A DNA stretch of 64,000 bases from a bacterium (GCA_021809565.1 JAJZKG010000001.1:34691-98690); one strand, 5' to 3'. Numbered from the stretch's first letter, positions 37,786 to 46,492 are shown. Notes: a model not told the origin generated them from the sequence alone. Made by a program: numbers and translations.

Positions 37786-37824
37786 ATTTTGACACTTATT
37801 GGCTATTGTAATGAACTTTATGGG
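37786..37824 (+). pseudogene. 3' remnant of a second YafQ-type toxin
   Basis: The frame encodes TLIGYCNELYG, matching the last residues of the intact toxin (ALIGSHSQLYG), and the surrounding nucleotides also agree. It lies at the same position relative to paralogue B as the intact toxin does to paralogue A. The rest of the toxin and its antitoxin are gone. Confidence 0.45.
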
Positions 37825-37826
37825 GA

Positions 37827-40451
37827 TCAAAATATCCTGTCTATCTTTTTTCTTAACCCTATTATGAGTAGTAAAATCAGTATTCCAATTGAAGATAATA
37901 CAATTGCAATATTTACACTTTGTGGTTTGTACACAAGATCTATTTTATTCACTCCTTTTTTTATATACACTCCATCAAAGATTCCATTGGATCTATATAT
38001 TGGTGTACTTTTTGAGTTGTTATATAATTTAAATCCAGGATAAAAAAGCTCATTTATTATAATAAAAGAATTTTTATTCTTTGTTTTAGCGGTAAATGAC
38101 ATGGAGTTTCCAAAAACCTTATAATTCGTAATTTGTACATTTGAGTTATTTATAAGATTTTTAGAAGGTGCATTTGTTATTGCTGTTTTTGGTATATTAA
38201 TACTCTTCATGTCTTTTAATTGAGTATTTTCTGATGTTCCCTTTTTAAATATTACATTTTTTGGAGCATAAACAATAGGTACTGGATTCTTTAATTCCAA
38301 TACTTTAAATGGAGGAGAGTATGTTGAAAAAAGATTTTTTTGTAAGGCTAAATTTTTAAATCTTTTGTATTCTGGGTTACCACTTATATATTTTGTTATT
38401 AAATTTTCTAGATTCTTTTTATTTTTTATATTTATATGGTTATCTTGTATTATCGAAGATACATTAACACCAAGGTTATATAGAATTTCTAGGTTTACCT
38501 TTGATAGGATATGTTCCTTTTTAAGATATGATGTTGCTAAATTATAAAATTCTGTCTGGTGAGGATTTTTTATTTGTATTGTGTTTTTAAGATTGGTGTC
38601 ATTTTTGACAATTACATATTTTACAGATGCTGTTTCTAGCCATTTTATACTCTTATTTGTTATATTATTTGGGAAAAAGAAGATTATGAGCTCATTTTTT
38701 CCTATGTTCTGATTATATTTTATATAGCTATTTGGAGTTACAGGATCATATGATGCATATTCATTAAACCCTGATAAATCATTGGTCTCTGGTGCCATGT
38801 ACATTTTAGTTGGTAGAACTCTATACTCTGGGCTATTTTTAAAAAGTTTAATATAACTGTTTTGTGGTGATAAATATTTTTGATTGCCAACATTTATATA
38901 TGTCCAGTAATTTTCAAAATATGTAAACAGAGGAAAAAGGGAAAATATACCTATTAGAATAATAACAAATAGGGCCGTATGAGACTCTCTTTTAATTACT
39001 TTTAGAATATGTATAACAAAGGTTGAAAGTACAATCATTAGAATAAACAAAAGCCCCTCATGTAATATTGATGTGGTTGCAGATGTCCCTATATAGAGGA
39101 GCCTTATTTTAGAAAAAGAGTACAGTATTAGAAGATCAAGGAAAGCAATAATTATGCTGAATACAAAGGTGTATTCTAAAAGTTTTGAATATTCTTTGTT
39201 TTTTATTAGGTAGTATATAGAATCGAGTCCTATAAATATTAAAATCCCATATAAAATAGGAATTACTCCATCTATTCTATGATGAAGTGTATCTGATAGG
39301 TATGGAAGTTTAAATATAAGATTAAAGATTGGTGCATCTATTAATATGCCTACTATTATAAATATAAGTCCTAATATAAAAAAAGCTTTTATCCTTGTTT
39401 CCTTTCTTGTAAATGCAAATATTCCAATAAAAAATGCTGGTAATCCTATAAAAAAGGATGTCTCATTAAAGTTTGAAGCAATCAACCCTAAAGCCCCAGG
39501 TATATTTACTGATTGTGGAGGACCAAATATACCAGGATATATAAATTTTAGTAAATATACTGGATCAATAGCATCATATATCTTTGAGGATGCTCCAGAT
39601 CTGGCTACATAATAATAAGAGCGTAGTAGATCTACTATTGCAGGATAAGTTTGTATTGCTGATATTAAAAATCCTAAGAATGCTGAGAAAAATAGATAGA
39701 ACAAGATCTTTCCTTGTATTTTATGTTCCCTTGGACCTAGATCCCTTATTTGTATAAAAATAAGATAAAGGATAACAGGAACTAGTAATATGAGTGACAA
39801 TTCTATAGTTCCTGCCAGTAATTCCATAGCACAAATCAAGGATCCGAAAATTATAATTTTAGACGGAGATAGTTCATCTTTTGAAGAATATGATTTTTCA
39901 ATAAGCCAGAATATATATGGAAGCATTATGATGGCGGATGATAATGGCCAATAAAGCCATAAAGATATAAATCCATTAAAAGCAAGGATCAGTGATCCGA
40001 TTATTCTTACAGATGATTTTTTAGTATATAGTGATGAAAGTAAATATCCTCCAAATGCAACAATCAGAATTTTCAAAAATACCTCTATCTGTAATGCTAC
40101 TGCTACACTTGTTAGAAAGAAGAAAGGAAAAATGAGAGGATAAAATGCCTGGGATTGATCATTCCCTAGAAGTGGGAATCCTGCAAGGTTATTAAATTGC
40201 CACAATGGTAGTTTGAAATTTTTAAAATCATTTGATACCTCATATGCCCAAGGAAAGGTATTAAATAATACATCCTCATAATTTATTGTTTTAATATTTA
40301 CTGAACTTGTGACATTATGATAGAGAGGCATTATTTTGTATGCATATTTTGGAAACATCACTTTTGAAAACAAAACAGGGTAGAAAAATAACAATATGAC
40401 TGCAAATATTATTATAAGATCTCTAAAAACTATTTTATTAAACCTATTCAT
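37827..40451 (-). CDS. YfhO-family polytopic membrane protein
   Basis: The 874-residue protein has about 12-13 membrane helices in the first 470 residues and a large extracytoplasmic domain (about 490-840) before a final helix. FPWAYEVSNDFKNFKLPLWQF, followed by NNLAGFPLLGNDQSQAFYP, in the first outer loop is the YfhO signature. YfhO proteins are GT-C-like and transfer sugars from lipid carriers to teichoic acids or glycolipids outside the cell. Residues near 239 (DLGPREHK) include a degenerate GATC palindrome. It ends next to the duplicated toxin-antitoxin unit. Confidence 0.85.
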   Translation of the reverse strand: MNRFNKIVFRDLIIIFAVILLFFYPVLFSKVMFPKYAYKIMPLYHNVTSSVNIKTINYEDVLFNTFPWAYEVSNDFKNFKLPLWQFNNLAGFPLLGNDQSQAFYPLIFPFFFLTSVAVALQIEVFLKILIVAFGGYLLSSLYTKKSSVRIIGSLILAFNGFISLWLYWPLSSAIIMLPYIFWLIEKSYSSKDELSPSKIIIFGSLICAMELLAGTIELSLILLVPVILYLIFIQIRDLGPREHKIQGKILFYLFFSAFLGFLISAIQTYPAIVDLLRSYYYVARSGASSKIYDAIDPVYLLKFIYPGIFGPPQSVNIPGALGLIASNFNETSFFIGLPAFFIGIFAFTRKETRIKAFFILGLIFIIVGILIDAPIFNLIFKLPYLSDTLHHRIDGVIPILYGILIFIGLDSIYYLIKNKEYSKLLEYTFVFSIIIAFLDLLILYSFSKIRLLYIGTSATTSILHEGLLFILMIVLSTFVIHILKVIKRESHTALFVIILIGIFSLFPLFTYFENYWTYINVGNQKYLSPQNSYIKLFKNSPEYRVLPTKMYMAPETNDLSGFNEYASYDPVTPNSYIKYNQNIGKNELIIFFFPNNITNKSIKWLETASVKYVIVKNDTNLKNTIQIKNPHQTEFYNLATSYLKKEHILSKVNLEILYNLGVNVSSIIQDNHINIKNKKNLENLITKYISGNPEYKRFKNLALQKNLFSTYSPPFKVLELKNPVPIVYAPKNVIFKKGTSENTQLKDMKSINIPKTAITNAPSKNLINNSNVQITNYKVFGNSMSFTAKTKNKNSFIIINELFYPGFKLYNNSKSTPIYRSNGIFDGVYIKKGVNKIDLVYKPQSVNIAIVLSSIGILILLLIIGLRKKIDRIF
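39733..39744. repeat. One-substitution GATC palindrome in the YfhO gene
   Basis: GGACCTAGATCC differs from GGATCTAGATCC at one base. It is translated (minus strand) as part of RDLGPRE in a loop between membrane helices. Confidence 0.4.
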
Positions 40452-40603
40452 AAATTGAATTATACAATAGATTCTGCATGATATTTATTAGGATATAGAG
40501 AGAGGTAACCTTAATAGGAAGGTGATTCTGTATTTATCTTTACTTTTAATTTTAATTATTACTATTGTTGTATTTTCTTTACATTTGTATTACAATATAC
40601 GGT

Positions 40604-40843
40604 ATGATAATAAGTAGAAAGTTAAGTTCAAAAAACCAAGTAACTATACCATCGCAAGTACGGAAGAAGTTAAAGATAAAAAATGGAGGACAAATAGTCT
40701 TTATAGTTGACAATGATTCAGTGATAATGAAGAAAGAAATAAAAGATGTAAATTCATACATGAGTGGTTTAGGGAAGGAAATTTGGAGAGACTCTGAAAA
40801 ATATATAGATAGTACAAGAAATGAGTGGGAAGAAAAAGTATAA
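40604..40843 (+). CDS. AbrB-type antitoxin (VapB)
   Basis: The 79-residue protein has the SpoVT/AbrB hairpin RKLSSKNQVTIPSQVRKKLKIKNGGQIVFIVDNDSVIMKK. The start at ATG 40604 is preferred; the longer reading begins on a TTG in the promoter region, and TACAAT (40591-40596) ends 7 nt before this ATG. The PIN toxin gene overlaps its 3' end by 23 nt. Confidence 0.87.
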   Translation: MIISRKLSSKNQVTIPSQVRKKLKIKNGGQIVFIVDNDSVIMKKEIKDVNSYMSGLGKEIWRDSEKYIDSTRNEWEEKV

Positions 40844-41282
40844 TTTAGACTTTATAAGTAAAGATTCTGTAATTGCTATTGATACAATGGTTTTTATCTA
40901 TAAATTTAGTGAAGATAATAAGTATTTTGATCTAGTTACTGAAATTTTCCAAGCATTAATTGCAAAATCAACGCCTTTTATAAGTTCAATAGTTACATAT
41001 ATGGAGGTTCTTTCACATCCACTTTTAAAAGATAATGATAATCTAGGGAACCAATATAAGATAGTCTTCAAAGCATTAGATAATTTTAGGTTTATTCATA
41101 CTTCTCAAGATATTGCAGATGAAGCATCCTTTTTAAGACGCCAATATGGTCTAAGACTTCCAGATGCACTGCAAGTTGCTACTGCCAAGGTAAATAATTG
41201 TTCTTTGTTAATAACCAATGATAAGTTTTTAAAAAAGGTTGATAAATATATGAAAATAACTCTTTTAGAAGATTATTTGTAA
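40821..41282 (+). CDS. PIN-domain ribonuclease toxin (VapC)
   Basis: The 153-residue PIN domain has its acids in VIAIDTMVFIYKF, TYMEVLSHP, RLPDALQVATA and LITNDKFLKKV. It is intact and follows an AbrB-type antitoxin with a 23-nt overlap. Its first coding bases recur 1 kb downstream as a fragment (41911-41955). Confidence 0.9.
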   Translation: MSGKKKYNLDFISKDSVIAIDTMVFIYKFSEDNKYFDLVTEIFQALIAKSTPFISSIVTYMEVLSHPLLKDNDNLGNQYKIVFKALDNFRFIHTSQDIADEASFLRRQYGLRLPDALQVATAKVNNCSLLITNDKFLKKVDKYMKITLLEDYL

Positions 41283-41376
41283 TATCTATGGATTGTTCCC
41301 ACTTTTGGTTAGAAAAAAATAATACTTTAGTAGATAAAGCATATTATTTGGTACAATATCTTATTATGGGATCAAC

Positions 41377-41646
41377 ATGAAGACTATTAATGCAAAACAA
41401 GCTAGAGAAAATTTCCCTGATCTTCTAGATTCTGTTTATTATGGGAATGAATCAATTACTATAGAAAAGCAAGGTAGACCATTTGTTGTTATAATTAGTC
41501 CGGATGATTATAAATATTACAAGAGTATTACCAAGGACATACTATTTAACATTATTAGTGAAATGCAGAAACTAAATAAACGATATAGTGAAGATGAAGT
41601 ATATAACGATGTAAAGGATGAGGTTTTAAAATTAAGAAAAAATTAG
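41377..41646 (+). CDS. Phd/YefM-type antitoxin, apparently orphan
   Basis: The 89-residue protein has the Phd signature: KTINAKQARENFPDLLDSVYYGNESITIEKQGRPFVVIISPDDYKYY (alpha-beta N-terminal DNA-binding domain) with a helical tail. Its expected downstream toxin is missing. The following 95 nt contain only what may be a collapsed PIN gene. Survival of an antitoxin without its toxin is common after toxin loss. Confidence 0.85.
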   Translation: MKTINAKQARENFPDLLDSVYYGNESITIEKQGRPFVVIISPDDYKYYKSITKDILFNIISEMQKLNKRYSEDEVYNDVKDEVLKLRKN

Positions 41647-41662
41647 TAGTAATTAGGAAAAA

Positions 41663-41740
41663 GTTATTATTGATATAGATACAATATTATAAGAATATCA
41701 AAATGTTCTTTCTTCAGAAAAGATAAACATTGCTATTTAA
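41663..41740 (+). pseudogene. Possible collapsed PIN toxin next to the Phd antitoxin
   Basis: One frame reads VIIDIDTIL, stop, EYQNVLSSEKINIAI, stop. The first part resembles the opening of a COG1569-type PIN domain (xxDTNxL) and the second its EEYxxVLSxxK segment, as if the DNA between had been deleted. The match is short and uncertain. Confidence 0.3.
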
Positions 41741-41845
41741 TAGATAATTATTTATTAAAGATACTATCTAGGCATGGAAGTGCGAATTTTCACATTACAT
41801 AATAGTACTAAATTGGAAAGTGACACTTTACATTTTAATAGTAAT

Positions 41846-41916
41846 ATGATTAAAGAATCTAAATTTGTATTTTTAAATATTGCTTTTATTCTTAGCATTA
41901 TTTTATATATTCTATA
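41846..41916 (+). pseudogene. Decayed 5' copy of the TraD-like gene
   Basis: These 71 bp, starting with an ATG, match 42401-42471 (start of the TraD-like gene) at about 65 positions. They encode MIKESKFVFLNIAFILSIILYIL before a stop. The homology ends where a toxin-gene fragment begins. Confidence 0.8.
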
Positions 41917-41955
41917 ATTGCTGTTGACACAATGGTCTTCATACAATTATATTGA
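41911..41955 (+). pseudogene. 5' fragment of a VapC-like PIN toxin
   Basis: The frame SIIAVDTMVFIQLY, stop, corresponds to SVIAIDTMVFIYKF near the start of the intact VapC at 40821. The nucleotide match covers about 33 bp. It is joined directly to the decayed 5' copy of the TraD-like gene. Confidence 0.65.
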
Positions 41956-41987
41956 AAAATGCACTACATTTATGGCATATATTTATT

Positions 41988-42293
41988 ATGGATGATAGAA
42001 GTTTTAAAAAGACAGCTAATATACGAGTAAGGATTCAAAAGCCTTTAAAGGATATAGTAGAGGGGGTATTGTCTGAATTAGGAGTAACAATTTCTTAAGC
42101 GATCATAATATTTTTTAAACAAATAGTGGATAAAAATGGTATACCATTTAATTTATCCTTATCATATGACCCAGTTCCTCTATTCGATGAAGAGATAAAG
42201 AGTATGAAAGAAAGCAAAGCGGAGAAAGGTATTATTGTGGATACAAAAAATGAAGGTGAGTTAGAAAGATATTTGAATAAAATCGTAAAATAA
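41988..42293 (+). pseudogene. RelB/DinJ-type antitoxin with an internal TAA
   Basis: A 102-codon frame has one stop at 42096-42098. It reads ANIRVRIQKPLKDIVEGVLSELGVTIS, stop, AIIIFFKQIVDKNGIPFNLSL..., matching DinJ (LGLTxSxAIxxFLxQIVxxxGIPF) across the stop. The codon replaced is probably a Glu codon (GAA to TAA). No toxin follows; a GATC-repeat array begins at its last base. Confidence 0.7.
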
Positions 42294-42333
42294 GGATCTT
42301 GATCCGGGGATCTTGATCCGGGGATCTTAATCC
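42294..42333. repeat. Tandem GATC array between a dead antitoxin and the TraD-like gene
   Basis: There are three 14-bp units, GGATCTTGATCCGG, the last with TTAATCC, in an intergenic position. Unlike genic copies they contain TGA in the frame that would give Gly-Ser. Confidence 0.8.
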
Positions 42334-42400
42334 AATCTATGTAGTTTCACATTTCTATTACCTGTTCTTTTAGATAAAAATACACTATGATTTAATCTAT

Positions 42401-44455
42401 ATGATTAGAGAATCTAAACTCGTATTTTTAAATATTGCTTTTCTTCTTAGCATAATTTTGTATATTCTATTATTTTTTGGTATATCTTCGTCTTTGATAT
42501 ACTTTCTCATTTTTATAATTATATGTTTATTCATATACATGGAAGATGGGAGCGTAAAAGATAGAATATCAATGTTTATAAAATCATATATAGAGAGTAT
42601 ATATAAATATACAGGAGTAACACTTATACCAATAATCTTTTTTATAGCATACTCAATACGCCCTCTTTATTTTCTTCTATATATTTTATCTTTAATACTT
42701 TTAATTATTTTTCTAGTTTTATCTTTCTTCCGCTCTAGAGTAGTAGGAGGTTACAGTATAAGGTTGGGTAGTATAAAAAGAGAAAGTGAGGAAGAATTTT
42801 TTTTAAGATTGTCCATGTATGAACCTTTTTCTATGCAACTTGAGAGGTCGAATGAAGAGGTTTTTAGTAGTATTAAAGTTTCAAAATCAAAACATCAATT
42901 TGTTATAGATCTGTTGAAATCATTTTATCCTGGTATAAATTTTCTTGAAGATAAAAAATTAAAAAAACATTTCAGAGTGAAAAGTAGGATGTTAGTTGAT
43001 ACTAGTAGGGAGAGTTTTAGTAAAATTATCCCTATACTCTATGAAGAAAAAGATTTTAGAATAAGTTTTAATGTAATTAATCCTCTTATGTTATCAAAAG
43101 CATCTTTTGGATACCTTGAAATTGAATCAGATGATGAAATCTTAATTGAGAGGATAAGGTCAATATATAAAATAGGTATCCCACATTTCATTATCCAAAA
43201 TAAAGATATCGGCAATGTGATGAATTTTATTAAAGAAGAAGGGTATAAAAAAGATATAGAGAAAGAAACGATATCAATAATGCCAGATCAGTCTTTCTTT
43301 AAACCTCATGGGTCTATGCTTGGATATTTTAAAGATGTATCCAAGAATATGAACCGTGAAGTATATATATCTGATGAAATGAGATTGAATCACTCATATA
43401 CTATTGGAAAGACAGGAGTTGGAAAATCTACTTTTCTTGTAAATTTAATACTTCAGGATATATATAAAAGACATGCAGTTATAGTTTTAGATCCTCATGA
43501 TCTTGTTGATAGGATATTTAAGTTTTATCCAAACGATAAGAAGGGTGATCTATATTTAATTGATTTTAAAAATCTAAAATATTCTTTCAATCCTCTTTTG
43601 AATTTAAACAATATGGATATATCTTTGCTTGTTGATAGTCTTGTTTCTGTATTTCATAATTTATATAAAGATTTCTGGGGACCTCAAAGTGAAGATATTC
43701 TGCGTAGATCCTTATATGCATTAACTCTATATAACGAGAGTAATAAACATGGAGAGTTGGTGAACTCCAATTACTCTATATGTGATATAGAAGAGTTTTT
43801 AACGGATGAACATTTTAGGTTACAAGTCTTACAGCATATTGAAGATGTAGAAGTTAAATATTATTTTGATACCATATATAAAAGCTGGGACCAACGATCA
43901 AGGAATGAGAAGATAGCTCCAATTTTAAATAAAATAGGAAGAATAAAATCAGATAAGATACTCAGGGAATTTTTATCAGGACCAAACGAACAATTAAATT
44001 TTAAAAAATCAATGTTGCAAGAGAAGGTTATATTATTTGATCTTAAAAAAAGTGTAATAGGTGATGAGAACTCAAAATTCTTAGGATCATTGCTTGTATC
44101 ACAAATACAAAATGAGATTATTATAAAAAATGGAGGGCCGGAGGTATATTTATATATTGATGAGTTTCATAACTTCATATCAGATAGTTTTCTATTTCTT
44201 TTTTCGGAGAGTAGAAAATTTAAGGTTTCTATTAATATATCTAATCAATATTTAACACAAATACCAAAATCTATAGCAGATGCAATAATAGAGAATTCTG
44301 GAATATTTTATATATTTAAACAAGGGGAAAAATCAAAAATAAAATTATCTAAATATTTTAATTTTGAGATAGAAGATATTCCCAAATATTGCCTATATGT
44401 GAAAATCCTGGATAATAATATTTTTACAATATCAGCTAATGGAGAATATCAATAA
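42401..44455 (+). CDS. TraD/VirD4-like conjugation-type DNA-pumping ATPase
   Basis: The protein has 684 residues. Three or four N-terminal membrane helices (about 7-110) precede a cytoplasmic FtsK/HerA-type motor with Walker A GKTGVGKSTF (about 335-344) and Walker B VYLYIDEFHNF (about 582-592). The late IANSxxxxFxFK-like sensor is AIIENSGIFYIFKQGEK. This is the build of type IV secretion coupling proteins. It overlaps the next gene by 17 nt. Upstream lies a decayed copy of its own first 71 bp, so the region was rearranged. It may act in DNA transfer of a mobile element; no relaxase is visible in the window. Confidence 0.8.
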   Translation: MIRESKLVFLNIAFLLSIILYILLFFGISSSLIYFLIFIIICLFIYMEDGSVKDRISMFIKSYIESIYKYTGVTLIPIIFFIAYSIRPLYFLLYILSLILLIIFLVLSFFRSRVVGGYSIRLGSIKRESEEEFFLRLSMYEPFSMQLERSNEEVFSSIKVSKSKHQFVIDLLKSFYPGINFLEDKKLKKHFRVKSRMLVDTSRESFSKIIPILYEEKDFRISFNVINPLMLSKASFGYLEIESDDEILIERIRSIYKIGIPHFIIQNKDIGNVMNFIKEEGYKKDIEKETISIMPDQSFFKPHGSMLGYFKDVSKNMNREVYISDEMRLNHSYTIGKTGVGKSTFLVNLILQDIYKRHAVIVLDPHDLVDRIFKFYPNDKKGDLYLIDFKNLKYSFNPLLNLNNMDISLLVDSLVSVFHNLYKDFWGPQSEDILRRSLYALTLYNESNKHGELVNSNYSICDIEEFLTDEHFRLQVLQHIEDVEVKYYFDTIYKSWDQRSRNEKIAPILNKIGRIKSDKILREFLSGPNEQLNFKKSMLQEKVILFDLKKSVIGDENSKFLGSLLVSQIQNEIIIKNGGPEVYLYIDEFHNFISDSFLFLFSESRKFKVSINISNQYLTQIPKSIADAIIENSGIFYIFKQGEKSKIKLSKYFNFEIEDIPKYCLYVKILDNNIFTISANGEYQ

Positions 44456-45233
44456 TAGTGATCTTTCAAGGATACTTGATCTTATAGATAGTCACCCATT
44501 TCTATCTTCACAAAATATATCTGATTATTTTAATATTGATTTGAGAAAGGTGAGAAGGGTAGTATATATACTTTATAAAGACAACCTTTTGGATTTTATA
44601 ACTAAACCAATATTTTTTGTAAATAGTAATGTAAGGTATTTTTATACTACAAAAAAAGGCCATTCGATTGTAGGATCCAGTGGATCAAGATCCAGCGGAT
44701 CAAAATCCAGCGGATCAAAATCCCAGGAATCTGGTTCCAAGGATAGGTATATAAAAGCTGACAAGGATATTATACAACTGTATCTTAATCATAATGTAGA
44801 AGCTAACAATTTCTTCCTTAGATTAAAAAAATATTCCATTGATAATAATTTGGAGTTTGAAGATTGGGTGTCAGATTTGAATTTGATATTTAAATTTAAA
44901 TATAACAATAGGTCCTATACTTTAAAACCAGATGGTTTTTGTATACTTGGTCGGGATAATATATTTTTAGAACTTGATATGGCAACAGAGAGTTCTTTTC
45001 GTATATTTGAAAAAATAGATAATTATTCTTCTTTTTACTTGTCCTATGAGTATCTGAGATATTTCAAGAAAAATCCTTTTGTTATATTTCTAACTCCAGA
45101 TTTGTATAGAGAGAAATTTTTAAGAGATAAAGTTTCGTACTTTATGAATACAAAAAAATACAAAAATGAATTAAATTTCTTTAAATTTATCAATTTTAAA
45201 GATTTTCATAGGGATCCGTCTATAGTATTATAA
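44439..45233 (+). CDS. Replication-relaxation family protein
   Basis: The 264-residue protein has an N-terminal winged helix (ILDLIDSHPFLSSQNISDYFNIDLRKVRRVVYIL). A flexible linker (about 76-100) encoded by a GATC array follows. The C-terminal domain contains the ...TLKPDGFCIL...LELDMATESSFRIFEKIDNYSSFY segment typical of the plasmid replication-relaxation family (Asp, Glu residues and a QxK-like element). It overlaps the coupling ATPase by 17 nt and is co-transcribed. This supports a mobilisation or plasmid-type module. Confidence 0.75.
   Translation: MENINNSDLSRILDLIDSHPFLSSQNISDYFNIDLRKVRRVVYILYKDNLLDFITKPIFFVNSNVRYFYTTKKGHSIVGSSGSRSSGSKSSGSKSQESGSKDRYIKADKDIIQLYLNHNVEANNFFLRLKKYSIDNNLEFEDWVSDLNLIFKFKYNNRSYTLKPDGFCILGRDNIFLELDMATESSFRIFEKIDNYSSFYLSYEYLRYFKKNPFVIFLTPDLYREKFLRDKVSYFMNTKKYKNELNFFKFINFKDFHRDPSIVL
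44673..44738. repeat. 15-bp GATC repeats encoding a Ser-Gly linker
   Basis: GGATCCAGT is followed by GGATCAAGATCCAGC and two GGATCAAAATCC units, then degenerate GGAATCTGGTTCC. In frame this gives repeated GSRSSGSKS units between the winged helix and the C-terminal domain of the replication-relaxation protein. Confidence 0.8.
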
Positions 45234-45268
45234 TATCAGGTCAATTTGTGGTAAAATATCAATTTATT

Positions 45269-46288
45269 ATGCAAGAATCATTGTATCTAGAACAAGAAGA
45301 ACCCGTAGAGGAAGAGCCCTCTTTGAGATTCTTTCATTATCAAGGTTTAGAGGAGGGTGCTTTAGAGTATCAAGAAGCTTTGGATATAGAAAGTATGATA
45401 CAAGGAGGTATGAATAATATACTGATGTTTCAAAAATATATGGACAGAATGATTAATCTTTCAGATACTGAAAAATACAGAAATATCAAGAGAATACAAG
45501 ATTTAAAAAGATATAAAGGTGTAGCTTCATCATATAAGGACTTTTTTGTTCTTATACAAGGATATTTTGGGGATTATCCTACTGATTATTTAAGAAGTAG
45601 GATAGACAGAGATTATAAGAGAAAGAATGATTCATTTCGAAATTCTTTGTATTTTGCTACTCTAAACCCAGGAGATAAAGTTTTTACACATAGGTTTGAA
45701 GTAGAGGCACACACCTCTTTTCTACGTGATGGATATGTAAAAATGGCACCTGCAAGACTAAGACTAAGGATGGCAAGAATACAGAAAGAGGGAGATCATT
45801 TTAAGAATATTGATTTTTCAGGTATAAGGATGGATGTATTAACTATAGCAGACAGACATGTCCTAGTATATGATCTTGAACATGATTATGGTGACTCTGT
45901 AGATAACAATGTGGGAAAAATTATCTCTTGTGTAGCAGATATCCTAATAGCTCATTATCGTAAAAAGATTACAGTTGATGTTTCTGATTTTATTACAGGT
46001 ATTTTTCAATCACTAATTGATATAGCTGAAGAAAATACTGGATTGAAATTCAGTGAACGTCCTATTCTTATATTGAATTATATAAAATATAATAGTAAAT
46101 ATCACATAGAAACAAATAAAAGATACCCACTACAATCTGACTCCTCATTTAGAATATTGTTCCAGCATATGGATGATGTTGAACGTAGAATTATTGATGA
46201 ACAGAAAAGGTTACATATTGAAGAAAAAAAGACTAAAATAAAAAGACATCTTAGATCAACTAGGCCTAGATGGGATGATGATGAGTAA
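45269..46288 (+). CDS. Hypothetical protein of the conjugation-like operon
   Basis: The reading from ATG 45269 gives 340 residues; a GTG at 45248 is the alternative. The N-terminus is acidic (LEQEEPVEEEP). A helical region and a mixed alpha/beta core (about 120-300, with FRNSLYFATLNPGDKVFTHRFEVEAH and VLTIADRHVLVYDLEHDYG) follow. The C-terminus is a basic helix ending RSTRPRWDDDE. I do not recognise a family. It lies 35 nt after the replication-relaxation gene and 2 nt before a small membrane protein, so it is probably in the same operon. Confidence 0.6.
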   Translation: MQESLYLEQEEPVEEEPSLRFFHYQGLEEGALEYQEALDIESMIQGGMNNILMFQKYMDRMINLSDTEKYRNIKRIQDLKRYKGVASSYKDFFVLIQGYFGDYPTDYLRSRIDRDYKRKNDSFRNSLYFATLNPGDKVFTHRFEVEAHTSFLRDGYVKMAPARLRLRMARIQKEGDHFKNIDFSGIRMDVLTIADRHVLVYDLEHDYGDSVDNNVGKIISCVADILIAHYRKKITVDVSDFITGIFQSLIDIAEENTGLKFSERPILILNYIKYNSKYHIETNKRYPLQSDSSFRILFQHMDDVERRIIDEQKRLHIEEKKTKIKRHLRSTRPRWDDDE

Positions 46289-46290
46289 TT

Positions 46291-46455
46291 ATGCAAGATA
46301 AAGATATAAAAGTTTACACAATATCAAAATCAAGGAAGTTATATTCATCCTATGGCATGGGTGGATGTTTTTCTTGTTTCATATTTTCTCTACTTGTTCT
46401 GTTTATATTTATATTAGGCATAATATCGTTCATACATATTTTGTTTAGTTTATAA
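46291..46455 (+). CDS. Small single-helix membrane protein
   Basis: The 54-residue frame starts 2 nt after the preceding stop. A basic N-terminal 27 residues are followed by one hydrophobic helix (FIFSLLVLFIFILGIISFIHILF), preceded by GMGGCFSCF with two Cys. Its placement suggests it belongs to the TraD-like operon; role unknown. Confidence 0.5.
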   Translation: MQDKDIKVYTISKSRKLYSSYGMGGCFSCFIFSLLVLFIFILGIISFIHILFSL

Positions 46456-46492
46456 AAAACAGCTACAAATAAAAATTGTATGACATAAGTAT

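Noticed and set aside
42294..42333. CRISPR array
   Set aside because: The 14-bp units are contiguous palindromes without spacers; no cas gene is present.
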